Positions 52,703 through 61,109 of a stretch of DNA of 64,000 bases are shown piece after piece. Made by a program: the position numbers and the translations under genes. Numbering within the stretch: the stretch's first letter is position 1; each line of letters opens with the position of its first letter. Origin of the DNA: an uncultured Oscillibacter sp. (lineage in GTDB: Bacteria; Bacillota; Clostridia; Oscillospirales; Oscillospiraceae); the NCBI GenBank assembly GCA_900548505.1, contig URKI01000003.1, positions 1 through 64,000 on the forward strand. The letters are read 5' to 3'. The notes beneath the pieces are model-generated. The model was not told where the DNA came from. It saw nothing but the letters and a program-made list of their open reading frames with translations, and did not search any database.

Positions 52703-53569
52703 ATGCCCGATATCAAGCAGGACCTGCTCAGTCTGCAATACAGCAAGAATTTTGAAATTCAGGGAATGCAGGAGGCCAATGTGGATCTGGAGCTGCCCCC
52801 CGCCTCCGCCACCACGGCCACGGTGTACGGCATCGTCACGGACGGCGCCGCCCCCATTGCCGATGCCACCGTAAAGCTGTTTGACAGCGCAGGCCTGCCC
52901 TATAAGCACACCATGACCGGCGCTGACGGCGCTTTCTCCATGACCGGCATCCTCGCCGGCACTTATACGCTGGGCGCTGTCAAGGACGGCTACCGGCTCA
53001 GTGATGCAGCCGGCGTCACGCTCTCTGACGGGTCCACAGTTCAGGTGAACCTGGTCTGCACCAAAGACGTCACCTTGTCCCTGGGTGCCATTGCCGGCAC
53101 CCTGACCGTTATCGATCCTCTGGGTGGTGCCCCCGTACCGCTGGGCGGGGCAAAGATCACCCTGCAGGATTCCCTGGGGGCCGCTGTGGCCGCCACCTAT
53201 ACCGCTGCGGACGGCGAGTTTGCTTTCTACGATCTGGCAGACGGCACCTATACCCTGATGGCCTCCGCGGACGGCTACCTGGCCGTCTCCTCTGTGACCG
53301 CCGTCATCGCGGGCGGCTCCATTGCCAACGTGGCCTTGACCATGACGGTAGACGGCCGCACCTACAACGGCACCGTCAGCGGCATCATCCGCGACAACGC
53401 CGGCCGCGCGGTGGCCGGCTGCTTCGTAGGGCTTTACCAGGTGACGGACATGGCAGGTATCTCCCAGGAGCGCCTGGTGTCCGTCACCAAGACCAATGCC
53501 GCGGGAAAGTACCTCTTTGGCGGTGTCAGCGGCGGAGAATATCTGGTCAAGGCAAAGCTGGAACAGTAA
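52703..53569 (+). CDS. Carboxypeptidase-regulatory/Cna-B-like domain protein
   Basis: 288 residues from ATG at 52703 (AGGAGG upstream). Three Cna-B-like beta-sandwich repeats (about 35-105, 115-205, 215-288), each with a G-x-V-T-D/A-x-G, A-x-(V/I)-x-L and GxYxL pattern (GTYTLGAVKDGY, GTYTLMASADGY, GEYLVKAKLEQ). No signal peptide, so not a classical cell-surface adhesin. With the tail genes adjacent, a fibre or cap-like part is an attractive guess. Confidence 0.82.
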   Translation: MPDIKQDLLSLQYSKNFEIQGMQEANVDLELPPASATTATVYGIVTDGAAPIADATVKLFDSAGLPYKHTMTGADGAFSMTGILAGTYTLGAVKDGYRLSDAAGVTLSDGSTVQVNLVCTKDVTLSLGAIAGTLTVIDPLGGAPVPLGGAKITLQDSLGAAVAATYTAADGEFAFYDLADGTYTLMASADGYLAVSSVTAVIAGGSIANVALTMTVDGRTYNGTVSGIIRDNAGRAVAGCFVGLYQVTDMAGISQERLVSVTKTNAAGKYLFGGVSGGEYLVKAKLEQ

Positions 53570-53592
53570 TCCCCGACAGCGGCCTGCTGGCC

Positions 53593-53964
53593 GTGCGCCG
53601 CGTCTTTCTCTGCGGAAATGATGCGGAGGCGGATGCCCCTTTGTGCGTCCGCCCCCGCTCCATCCTGTGCGGCATCCATCTGTCCATAGAGGATGTTTGT
53701 CCCATGGATGAAGTAATCCTTCAGCCGCAGGATGGCTGCTGCCGGCAGGTACGAACCCTGACCTGCCAGGGGGACGTCTGGTTTGGCTTTCTGCAGCCGG
53801 GCGCCTACCGGCTCACCCTCCGCCGCAGCGGGCACCGCCTTACGCTGGCGGTACGCCTTCCTCCCGGCGGCAACGCGGCCATCCGCTGCTGCCTTTGCCC
53901 CCGGCACTTTTGCTGGGAGCGGGATGCGTTCCATTACTTTTTCAACACAGCAGCCGGGTTTTAA
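53593..53964 (+). CDS. Small Cys-rich protein downstream of Cna-B gene
   Basis: 123 residues from a GTG at 53593 without a good ribosome site; an ATG at 53704 would give 87 residues. Cys-rich (CGND, CGIHL, DVCP, GCCRQ, RCCLCP, FCWER). A central GAYRLTLRRSGHRLTLAVRLPPG looks like one beta-sandwich strand pair. Position and same strand suggest the Cna-B operon. Whether it is a real gene is not certain. Confidence 0.5.
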   Translation: MRRVFLCGNDAEADAPLCVRPRSILCGIHLSIEDVCPMDEVILQPQDGCCRQVRTLTCQGDVWFGFLQPGAYRLTLRRSGHRLTLAVRLPPGGNAAIRCCLCPRHFCWERDAFHYFFNTAAGF

Positions 53965-53993
53965 ATGCGTTCATCCGGGAAAACCATGTAAAA

Positions 53994-54025
53994 AAAGGAG
54001 CAGAGGAAATTCCTCCGCTCCTTTT
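53994..54025. terminator. Bidirectional terminator between convergent operons
   Basis: AAAAGGAGC-A-GAGGAA pairs with TTCCTC-C-GCTCCTTTT, with T-runs both sides. It stops the plus operon and the minus-strand tail operon. Confidence 0.9.
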
Positions 54026-54600
54026 TATTGGATTTTTCCACCCATCAGTTCAAAGCGTTCCCAGGTAAATTCCTGCTGCTCCACCAATGCCCAGGTATAC
54101 CCGGCTGCTTCACACTCTTCCCAGGTCATGTAGCGGAAGTAGAATTCCGCCTCCAGATGACAGGGCAGGATGTCCAGCACGATCTGCTGGATCTCATCAA
54201 ATCCAGGCGGCACGCCGCCGATGCCCGGAAAGATCACCCGCAGATGGCCGGTGTCCACTTCCAGCGCCTTGGCGGGGATGCCACAGCCGCTGATGGTCCG
54301 GTTGATGGCCTCCGGGGTCAGGCTGTCCGCATCGATCTGCATCAGTGCGGTGATGGCCGCCCGCCGGTCTTCTGCCGTCTCCGCCACAGGGCGCCTGGCA
54401 AACAGCGCCTCCCGCCGCTCCAGGCCTTCTTCCAGCGCGGTGGCCACCAGGCTCTCCCGCTCTGTCCGCTCCAGCGTCTGCCCGGCACCGTCCAGCGCTC
54501 TGCCCGCCGCATAGGCCATAGCCTCGCTGAAAGACCCTTCCTGCAGGTCATAGATCCCCAGCGGCGCCAGCAGGTTTTTCAGATACTCCGCATACGCCAT
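54025..54600 (-). CDS. XkdU-like tail protein (DUF2313)
   Basis: 191 residues. MAYAEYLKNLLAPLGIYDL and GYTWALVEQQEFTWERFELMG match the YmfQ/XkdU tail family, probably a baseplate part. Its ATG follows the baseplate J stop directly (TGAATG). In PBSX the next gene would be a tail fibre; here a terminator follows. Confidence 0.85.
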   Translation of the reverse strand: MAYAEYLKNLLAPLGIYDLQEGSFSEAMAYAAGRALDGAGQTLERTERESLVATALEEGLERREALFARRPVAETAEDRRAAITALMQIDADSLTPEAINRTISGCGIPAKALEVDTGHLRVIFPGIGGVPPGFDEIQQIVLDILPCHLEAEFYFRYMTWEECEAAGYTWALVEQQEFTWERFELMGGKIQ

Positions 54601-55662
54601 TCAGCTCTCCTCCCAAGGTGTTGCCGTCAGTTCTCCCAGCACCGCAAGCTCGCTCTGCTGCACGGGAACATCCTGCGCCGGCGCCGTGATGCGCACATTG
54701 GACACACTCTCCAGCGAAAATACCAGGCTGCTCAGCTCCGCAAGACGCACGGTCTGCCCCAGCAGCTCTCCGCCGAAAAACATGGTGACCGCCTGCTCTG
54801 CCGCAGCCACAGCCTCCTCCTTGCTCCGCCCGGCGGCAGGTGCCACCTGCATGGTGATGTCCACCCGCTTTTCTGTGGGAGCCAGCACCTTCACGTCCAC
54901 GGCGATCTCCCGCTTTTCCTGAATGTCCGCCTGCACCTGCTGCAAAAGCTCCTCGGAAGGGATTCCCGCCGCCGTGGAAATGTAAACGTCCACCGTGCCG
55001 ATCCCTCTGGCCCGGCCTACCGCCCTGGCGGCCACAACGCCGGTATGGGACATGGCCGTCTTTTCATACCAGGCTGCGTTGGCCCCGTTGGGCAGGCGCT
55101 GATAGCTCTCCAACACCCGGCTGCGCAGGCTCTCATCCTCCTCCGGGTCACTTCCGCCGGAAAAGGACTTGGGATTGGTGCAGTGGGTCACCCCCACGGG
55201 GCACGCCGTCAGGATGACAATGGTACCCGGCGATGCGTTGCCATTTTCCCCGCTTTCCACCGCTTGAGCGGGAATGTCCACCGACAACCCGCCAGCTTTC
55301 AGCGTGCCCGCCTCCGTAGTCTCAAAGCGCACTTCCTCCGCCGTCATACATACGGTCCCCGCCGGGATCGTCAGATCCGACGCCGGGGCCAGGTCCACAG
55401 AAAAGTGCAGCGTCCCCTGGGCCTTCGTGCCTGCCATGCGGCTCAGCCCCCGCATGGCCGCATGCCGCTCCAGATAGACCCCCTGAGCCGTCTGTGGGAA
55501 GCTCTGGTCCAGCACCCAGTCTGCCTGCATCTCCAGTGCCTGAACCTGTGCCGCCGCTGCATACAGCCGTACTGCAAGGTCACAGGAATCCTCCGGCCGG
55601 AAGCCGCAGCGCGCCTCCATGTCCGCACGCATCTGCGCGTAAATCTCCTCCACACTTCTCAC
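54601..55662 (-). CDS. Baseplate J-like protein (XkdT)
   Basis: 353 residues from a GTG at 55660-55662 (GGAGACGGATC). Baseplate J family: MRSVEEIYAQMRADMEARCGF start, GTLHFSVDLAPASDLTIPAGT domain and SGGSDPEEDESLRSRVLESYQRLPNGANAAWYE, then a C-terminal repeat. Forms the baseplate wedge of contractile tails. Confidence 0.92.
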   Translation of the reverse strand: MRSVEEIYAQMRADMEARCGFRPEDSCDLAVRLYAAAAQVQALEMQADWVLDQSFPQTAQGVYLERHAAMRGLSRMAGTKAQGTLHFSVDLAPASDLTIPAGTVCMTAEEVRFETTEAGTLKAGGLSVDIPAQAVESGENGNASPGTIVILTACPVGVTHCTNPKSFSGGSDPEEDESLRSRVLESYQRLPNGANAAWYEKTAMSHTGVVAARAVGRARGIGTVDVYISTAAGIPSEELLQQVQADIQEKREIAVDVKVLAPTEKRVDITMQVAPAAGRSKEEAVAAAEQAVTMFFGGELLGQTVRLAELSSLVFSLESVSNVRITAPAQDVPVQQSELAVLGELTATPWEES

Positions 55663-55675
55663 GATCCGTCTCCTC

Positions 55676-56023
55676 TCATTGCACCTCCAGCGTCACCGTC
55701 AGAGTTTCGTCCTCCCAAAGCAGAACGACCGTCAGGGTAGCCGTGTCATCTGCCCGCTGCGTAAGCTCCACCCGCTCCACCCGGACAGGCTCATCCGCCA
55801 GTGCCTCCGCCACATACTGCTCCGCAGCAGAGAGGCGCTGGCCGGGGGACAGGCTGCTCAGCTGCCAGAGCCGGCTGCCAAGCTCCTCGCAAAAGGGGAA
55901 CCGCCCCCGCCTTGCCCGCAGGCGGAACAATACCCGCTCCAATATTGCCTCCGCCCCCTCCGCATACTGGATATTTCCGCCGGAGAGCCGGTAATCTCCG
56001 TTTTGTAAAATGGGTTCTCTCAT
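55676..56023 (-). CDS. XkdS-like tail protein (DUF2634/gp25-like)
   Basis: 115 residues from ATG at 56021-56023. MREPILQNGDYRLSGGNIQYAEGAEAILERVLFRLRARRGRFPF is the gp25/W family pattern with E-x-x-x-x-x-x-R helices; the family bridges sheath and baseplate. Frame upstream of this Met lacks family similarity. Confidence 0.85.
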   Translation of the reverse strand: MREPILQNGDYRLSGGNIQYAEGAEAILERVLFRLRARRGRFPFCEELGSRLWQLSSLSPGQRLSAAEQYVAEALADEPVRVERVELTQRADDTATLTVVLLWEDETLTVTLEVQ

Positions 56024-56024
56024 A

Positions 56025-56432
56025 TTACACGGTCCCCTCCTCACCACAGGTACAGGGCTTGTACGGCTCTCCGTTGATGAAAAGCGGCCCCTCAACGCAC
56101 ACACGCCCCTTGAGTACCAGCGATCCGTCTGCTTTCAGATAGATGCTGGCTCCGCCGCCGCGGATCAGCACCTCGCCCGGCTCCATGGGCTCTTTCGCCT
56201 CTGTCTGCCGCATACCGGCCACGCATTGCTCCTGCCCGCCGGGACCGCCCTTGATGACCAGCACCTCCGCGCCGTTTTGCGGCATCCAGCAATAGCCGCC
56301 GGGGCCGTAGATGGGCAGGGAGCGGACCTCCCCCCGGGTCAGCACGCCCGCCTGCCCGCCGGCGATGGTAGTCACGCCCAGATCTGCGTCCGCCGTGGGC
56401 GGCGATGGGCGCAGTTTTTGGGAAATCCACAT
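56025..56432 (-). CDS. Baseplate assembly protein V-like spike
   Basis: 135 residues. The OB-like region (VRSLPIYGPGGYCWMPQNGAEVLVIKG) and a beta-helical tail (GGGASIYLKADGSLVLKGRV) resemble gpV/Mu gp45 puncturing proteins; the end (GEPYKPCTCGEEG) has a CxC that could hold a metal at the tip. XkdR/DUF2577 is the positional equivalent. Confidence 0.78.
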   Translation of the reverse strand: MWISQKLRPSPPTADADLGVTTIAGGQAGVLTRGEVRSLPIYGPGGYCWMPQNGAEVLVIKGGPGGQEQCVAGMRQTEAKEPMEPGEVLIRGGGASIYLKADGSLVLKGRVCVEGPLFINGEPYKPCTCGEEGTV

Positions 56433-57379
56433 TATGCTCCCCCCTTTTCCAAAGTCAGCTCCACGGTGGCCCCGCCGCTGAGCGAAAAGCGGTTGTCCGC
56501 CTGGGCCACCCGGTAAATGCCTGTGAGGCCCATGCGCGTCAGAGAAAGCTCTACTTCATCGCCGGGAAAAGCCAGGAAGCTCCCCGGCAGCGTCAGCACG
56601 ATAGACAGTTCCTCCCGGGCAGACTGGGCGATCTGGTATTCGCCGGTATAGCGCATGGCGTCCCAGGTGCTCTGCCCCGGCGTGCAGACCACACGGCGGC
56701 ACTGTCCGCCCCGCGCCAGCATGTCATTATTTTTCACGCTGTAAAAGGCATTGCGGGTCTTGTCGATCACCAGCACCTCCGTCAAAACGCCGTAGTGATC
56801 CTCCCGCAGTCTGCACGAGAGCACCGCATTTTCCTCATCAATGTGGACCCTGCGTCCCGCCCCGGCGGGAGCGGCCACCAGACGGCCATCCCGCTGGAAA
56901 GTGGGGGTGAATCCGCCGTATGCCCTGCAAAACCCCTCCAGGGCCTTCCACTGGCTGGTGCCGGAGGCCACCGTGTAGGGCGACAGCGCCCGGACGGAGG
57001 CCACGCGGGCGGCGGTGATGCCATAAGGCGTCACATGGTTGCGCAAAATCTCTTCCAGCGTGGCCACCTCATAGGTCATGGGCCGGGACTCGTTGTCCAG
57101 CAGCCGGGCGGCATACCCCCGGCCGCACACCGTCGCCGTCAGGCCGCTCGTCCCAAGATCCACCGTGTATTCATCCACGATGCCCCGCAGCATCACCTGC
57201 CCGTTTTCCAGCGCCGTGAAGCCCGCCGCCAGATGCAGCGGCTCCGCCATGGACGCATCGTAGAAAAACGTTACAGAGAAGCTGTCGCAGGGCACGCCGC
57301 CGGTGTGGACCACGTTCCATTCCAGAAGCGCCGGCAGCTCCAGCACCCGGTGGGTGCAGGTGATGATCTGTGCCTTCAT
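56432..57379 (-). CDS. XkdQ-like tail hub protein
   Basis: 315 residues from ATG at 57377-57379, overlapping the LysM stop (ATGA). Late-control-D/XkdQ family: DSFSVTFFYDASMAEPLHLAAGF, VTLEEILRNHVTPYGI region and GLTGIYRVAQADNRFSLSGGATVELTL. Forms the central hub around the spike. Confidence 0.85.
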   Translation of the reverse strand: MKAQIITCTHRVLELPALLEWNVVHTGGVPCDSFSVTFFYDASMAEPLHLAAGFTALENGQVMLRGIVDEYTVDLGTSGLTATVCGRGYAARLLDNESRPMTYEVATLEEILRNHVTPYGITAARVASVRALSPYTVASGTSQWKALEGFCRAYGGFTPTFQRDGRLVAAPAGAGRRVHIDEENAVLSCRLREDHYGVLTEVLVIDKTRNAFYSVKNNDMLARGGQCRRVVCTPGQSTWDAMRYTGEYQIAQSAREELSIVLTLPGSFLAFPGDEVELSLTRMGLTGIYRVAQADNRFSLSGGATVELTLEKGGA

Positions 57380-57963
57380 GGGATCACCACCGTTTCTCCC
57401 GGATAGATAAGATTCGGGTTTTTGATCTGGGGATTGGCCGCGATCAGATCCGTCAGGGCCACGCCGTACCGCCCTGCGATCCCCCACAGGGTATCTCCCT
57501 TGCGGACCACATAGGTTCCGGAGTACGAAGGCGCCGACTGGGAGGCCTCGCCTGCGGAGCCTCCCTCCTCCGTCCCGCCTGCGTTGATCTCCGTCAGCCC
57601 CGCCTTGTAGCCGCCCTGGTCCTCCCAGAAGGCAAAGCGGTATCGCACAAAGTCCGGCAGCGGCTCCTCCGTCAGCTGCAGCGTCACAAAATAGGCGCTG
57701 GACGCAGGCCATACCGGATGGACCAGCAGTCCCGGTCCTGGCTGGTCAAATACCTGCTCCAGGGCGCGGAACGTAGCGTAGGCATCCTTTCCGGCAAAGG
57801 TGCCCTCCCCCTCCAGCACTCTGCATCCGGCTCCCAGATCCTGCAGCACATATCCCCCGAAAGGCACCTTGTGGACCGCCACCTGTCTGCGGTGCTCCAC
57901 CTGGTAGGTCTCCGGGTTATGGGGCCAGGTAAATTCCTTATAGCGCATGGGCGCCAGGCGCAT
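57376..57963 (-). CDS. LysM-containing tail protein (XkdP)
   Basis: 195 residues from ATG at 57961-57963, where AGGAGG has 7-nt spacing; an ATG two codons earlier is too close. The N-terminal domain (about 1-125) is the XkdP tail domain. A linker and a LysM (YVVRKGDTLWGIAGRYGVALTDLIAANPQIKNPNLIYPGETVVIP, residues 148-193) follow. LysM here likely seats the hub. Confidence 0.92.
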   Translation of the reverse strand: MRLAPMRYKEFTWPHNPETYQVEHRRQVAVHKVPFGGYVLQDLGAGCRVLEGEGTFAGKDAYATFRALEQVFDQPGPGLLVHPVWPASSAYFVTLQLTEEPLPDFVRYRFAFWEDQGGYKAGLTEINAGGTEEGGSAGEASQSAPSYSGTYVVRKGDTLWGIAGRYGVALTDLIAANPQIKNPNLIYPGETVVIP

Positions 57964-57977
57964 GCACATTCCTCCTT

Positions 57978-58526
57978 TCAGTACAGGGAAAAGCCGCCGT
58001 CATAGCGCCGGGCGTCCCGCTCAAACGCCAGGGAGACAGCCCGCGCCGAAAGCACATCCTGCCCCGCGCCGCCGGCCGCAGCCGGTACCACCTGAGCCTC
58101 TCTCCGGCCGACACCAACTGCTGCGGCGCTCCATGCGCCCGCAGCCCGGACGCCGCCGTCTCCGGAGACTCCGCCGGATATGTACGCCGCACCGCTTTCC
58201 GGCGTCTGCCCGTACCGCCTCTCGCCCGCCTGCGTCACCGCCTGCCGCCTGGCCGCCATACTGCGTTCCAGGTTCTCCTGGAAGCGGGCAGCGGAACTCC
58301 CGGACCAAACGCTCCCATCCGCCGTCTCCCCCGGCTGCTGCGCGTTCTCTCTCAACATCCGTCGGACCGCAGACAACGCCTGCGCCGCCTCCGCTTCTGT
58401 ACTGCTGTACGCTGCCTGCCTGGGCGACTCCGTTTCCTGTCTTGTCTCCTGCTCGCGGCCCAACAGCAGCAGCGACAAAAGCTGCCACTGCCGGGCCAGT
58501 ACGTTTTGCACATAGTCCATGCTCAT
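57978..58526 (-). CDS. Short protein in tape-measure position
   Basis: 182 residues, ATGA overlap with XkdN. Low-complexity, Ala/Gln/Arg/Gly-rich (ENAQQPGETADGSVWSGSSA) with no long helical or transmembrane segment. In PBSX this slot holds XkdO, a tape measure of more than 1000 residues. It is too short to be a usual tape measure and has no family I know. Either a mini-tape or a spacer gene. Confidence 0.6.
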   Translation of the reverse strand: MSMDYVQNVLARQWQLLSLLLLGREQETRQETESPRQAAYSSTEAEAAQALSAVRRMLRENAQQPGETADGSVWSGSSAARFQENLERSMAARRQAVTQAGERRYGQTPESGAAYISGGVSGDGGVRAAGAWSAAAVGVGRREAQVVPAAAGGAGQDVLSARAVSLAFERDARRYDGGFSLY

Positions 58527-58825
58527 CCCTCCCGCATGGCCGCAAACTTCTCCATGTCAAAGCCCGGATTCTCCATACCGCCGCCGGGTCCCACGCCGCC
58601 GAGCCGCTCCAGCAGCCGTTCCATCTCCGGCGCCGTCAGCGCCTCCAGAACGTCCTCCCTGCCGGAAAAGGCCGCCTCTCCCTGGAAAAAGCAGCACTCC
58701 GCAAGCACCTGCGCATTGGTCAGGAGGCTCCGTTCCAGCACGTCCTCCGTCTGCTCCCGTCCCTCCCGCCAGATGGCAAGAAGACGGCCTGCCGTCAGCG
58801 GCCTGAGCTGGTCGATCTCTCTCAT
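58523..58825 (-). CDS. XkdN-like tail chaperone
   Basis: 100 residues from ATG at 58823-58825, ATGA overlap with the tube gene. MREIDQLRPLTAGRLLAI, then a Glu/Leu-rich helical pattern. The position between tube and tape measure is that of tail assembly chaperones. No slippery frameshift site was noticed. Confidence 0.72.
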   Translation of the reverse strand: MREIDQLRPLTAGRLLAIWREGREQTEDVLERSLLTNAQVLAECCFFQGEAAFSGREDVLEALTAPEMERLLERLGGVGPGGGMENPGFDMEKFAAMREG

Positions 58826-59211
58826 GCCTGGGTCTCGATGCGCTTGGAGGCCACTACGGTGATCTTCTCCGCCACCATGGCGTTGAGCTGGCCCTCCTCG
58901 TGGATGGTGCTCCACTCGCAGCCGCTGTAAATGACCTTGCGGTCGGGCTTGCAGATCACCAGGGAGAAATCCCGCAGCTCGTGGAAGTTGATGCCGTCGG
59001 CCACCGCGTCGTCGGTGGCGTAAAGGCGGGTCAGCTCCAGGGTGTACTTTTTCTGCCCTTCAATGGTGGCCACCGGCTCGCTTTCTCCGAACGCCTCCAC
59101 GCTCTGGGAGGACTTGGTCGCCTTGGCGGTGTAGCTCTGTACCACCGCCACCTTTTTCCCATCCAGCTCCAGATAGATGTCCGCGCTGGTGGGGAATCCC
59201 TTTGTATCCAT
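58822..59211 (-). CDS. Tail tube protein (XkdM, DUF2001)
   Basis: 129 residues. MDTKGFPTSADIYLELDGKKV and EGQKKYTLELTRLYATDDA match XkdM-type tubes of contractile tails. Follows the sheath by 25 nt, and its length is normal. Confidence 0.9.
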   Translation of the reverse strand: MDTKGFPTSADIYLELDGKKVAVVQSYTAKATKSSQSVEAFGESEPVATIEGQKKYTLELTRLYATDDAVADGINFHELRDFSLVICKPDRKVIYSGCEWSTIHEEGQLNAMVAEKITVVASKRIETQA

Positions 59212-59236
59212 GCTTGCTTCCTCCTCTCAGACGCCG

Positions 59237-60298
59237 TCAAACGGTGATGTGCACAGTCAGATAGATCTGGTTGAGCCCGTGGGCCACGGCAAAGCCAAAT
59301 TCCACCAAACACACGGTGGGATCATCAGCGGAGGCGGTGACCGTCACGTCGCCGTAGCTGTCGATGATCTCCGCCGCCAGCTTTTTCTCCAGCTCCACAA
59401 TGACCTGGGAGCGGATGGCGCTGCGGTTGCGGGCGGTATTTTTGGTGCGGGTGAACTTGCTGCGCAGGGCGCTGCGCACCGCGGGAATGATGTCATCCAC
59501 AATGAGGATAGTGGTCAGCTCCCGCCAGGTAGCGTCCGCCGCCTCGCCGGATTTGGAGCGGGTAGTGATACCCCGCACCGGGGAGAGGATGCCGCCGGCA
59601 TACTCCAGAGGTGTTACACCGCCCCGCACCAGAAGATCGATGTCATTGTCGGTGTATGCCTCGCTCAGCCCGCCAAGGCCATTCATCTGCGCGCCGTTGA
59701 GGGGCACGGCAGGGTCCCTGACCGCGGCAATGACGCCGGCCAGAGCCGCCGCGGCAAACACGCCGGGCAGGGTCTCCCCATCCGTTCCCAGAGGATCGGG
59801 ACCCACCAGCACCACGCGCTCAGAGTTGATGGCCTCGGCGTGGCTCACCAGCTCCGCAGCGGACTCACCGCTGCCGCCCACCACAGCGATACGCTCCTTG
59901 CGGCAGGCGGAATCCTGCTCCACCGCCGTGCGCAGTGCCTGATGGACCTCCTGGTCCGGGCTGTCGCATACCACAATCTGCACGTCCGCGCCGCTCAGCG
60001 CCGCAAATGCGGACTCATAGTCGGACAGCTGGCCCGCCTCCGCCACGCGCACCGCCACCACGGTAGATGCGCCGTTTTGGAACAGCAGCTTCAAAATGGT
60101 GCTCATACCCGGCGTCTCGTCCTGGCCGAACACCGCCGCGCCGTCTGCGTAGCCGGTCACCGTCACCGGCTGTCCCACGGTGCCCTGGACAGCCTTGGCC
60201 GCCACGCCGATGGTCCGCACCGCCTGCCCCGCCACGATGACGGCGGAGGTGTCGTAGGCCGAATACACGCCCGGACGCTCATGTCTGATCTCACTCAA
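59237..60298 (-). CDS. Contractile tail sheath protein (XkdK-like)
   Basis: 353 residues from a TTG at 60296-60298 overlapping the preceding stop. N-terminal HERPGVYSAYDTSA and C-terminal ADDPTVCLVEFGFAVAHGLNQIYLTVHI are the interlocking strands of sheaths; GAIAVVG-like and AADATWRELTTILIVDDII lie between. Shorter than B. subtilis XkdK (466), so domain III insertions are absent. Confidence 0.9.
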   Translation of the reverse strand: MSEIRHERPGVYSAYDTSAVIVAGQAVRTIGVAAKAVQGTVGQPVTVTGYADGAAVFGQDETPGMSTILKLLFQNGASTVVAVRVAEAGQLSDYESAFAALSGADVQIVVCDSPDQEVHQALRTAVEQDSACRKERIAVVGGSGESAAELVSHAEAINSERVVLVGPDPLGTDGETLPGVFAAAALAGVIAAVRDPAVPLNGAQMNGLGGLSEAYTDNDIDLLVRGGVTPLEYAGGILSPVRGITTRSKSGEAADATWRELTTILIVDDIIPAVRSALRSKFTRTKNTARNRSAIRSQVIVELEKKLAAEIIDSYGDVTVTASADDPTVCLVEFGFAVAHGLNQIYLTVHITV

Positions 60299-60789
60299 GT
60301 CTGAACAACTCCCTTCAGTTGAAAATCCAAAAATGCGGTGCCATCCTCCGTGGTCTCCGCCACGAAAACCGCCCCGCAGCGCAGCCGCCCTCTCCGGCGG
60401 AACAGCGCCGTCTCCTTTTCCCAGACAAGCCCCTCCCAGGAAAGCTCCTCGGGCCGGATGCCGCTGGGGAGGCCCCCCAGCAGCACATCGGCAGCCTGGC
60501 AGCAGCCCTCCTGGCACTCCGACGCCTTGCCACCGTATACATCCACCCAGATCTCCGCTTCCAGCTGCTTGCCGTAAAGCTCCCGGACCGTGCCCTGCTC
60601 CGGGTCGTAGACTTCGCCCAGATAGCTGCAAAATCCCATGACCGCGCCGTCCACCGTTCCAACATCCACGGTGGCCACGGCCCCGGGGTACTCTCTGGCC
60701 CACTGGGCGGGATAGGCCTCCAGAGCCGTCATGCCCGCAGCGCGCAGCCCCTGAAGCACCGCTTCGCGGATCTTGAGAATCTCCTTCAC
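60295..60789 (-). CDS. Tail terminator-like protein (XkdJ-like)
   Basis: 164 residues from a GTG at 60787-60789, GTGA overlap. Position right before the sheath and a compact alpha/beta pattern (LKIREAVLQGLRAAGMTALEAYP) fit the tail completion family (DUF6838-type). Confidence 0.75.
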   Translation of the reverse strand: MKEILKIREAVLQGLRAAGMTALEAYPAQWAREYPGAVATVDVGTVDGAVMGFCSYLGEVYDPEQGTVRELYGKQLEAEIWVDVYGGKASECQEGCCQAADVLLGGLPSGIRPEELSWEGLVWEKETALFRRRGRLRCGAVFVAETTEDGTAFLDFQLKGVVQT

Positions 60790-61109
60790 TCCGCTGCCTC
60801 CTTTTCCGTCTCCAGCAGCGCCCACCAGTAAAGGACCTCGTCTCCGATAGCATAAGGACGGGCCGAGCGCACCCGCAAGCGCGTTTCGCCCCAGACGACC
60901 CCATCGCCGTCCCTCAGCTTTTCCTGTCCCAGGTAGAGCCACAGCCGCGTGTCCAGCCACCCCAGGCCGGTCACGGCCGAGGGCGAGCGCTCACTGTTTT
61001 CCGTCAGGGGCTGCAAAAACGCCCGGACCTGGCCGGTCGTCTCTGCCGTCTCGATCTGCAACGTCTGGCCGTAGCGCTCCATCACGCCCCTCACCCAGTC
61101 CGTCTTCAT
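60786..61109 (-). CDS. Head-tail joining protein (XkdI-like)
   Basis: 107 residues from ATG at 61107-61109, ATGA overlap. MKTDWVRGVMERYGQTLQIET and a beta-rich rest with WWALLETEKEAAE match small minor capsid/stopper proteins by size and position; no motif is decisive. Confidence 0.65.
   Translation of the reverse strand: MKTDWVRGVMERYGQTLQIETAETTGQVRAFLQPLTENSERSPSAVTGLGWLDTRLWLYLGQEKLRDGDGVVWGETRLRVRSARPYAIGDEVLYWWALLETEKEAAE

Noticed and set aside
49713..54000. tRNA-Leu as attachment site of an integrated element
   Set aside because: I found no repeat of the tRNA 3' end downstream and no integrase; only the terminator hairpin is repeated.
54028..55740. Plus-strand 570-codon frame over the baseplate genes
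   Set aside because: Antisense to XkdU and baseplate J, which show family motifs and coupled starts.
58523..58825. Programmed frameshift in the tail chaperone region
   Set aside because: No slippery heptamer at the XkdN end; the next gene starts by ATGA overlap.
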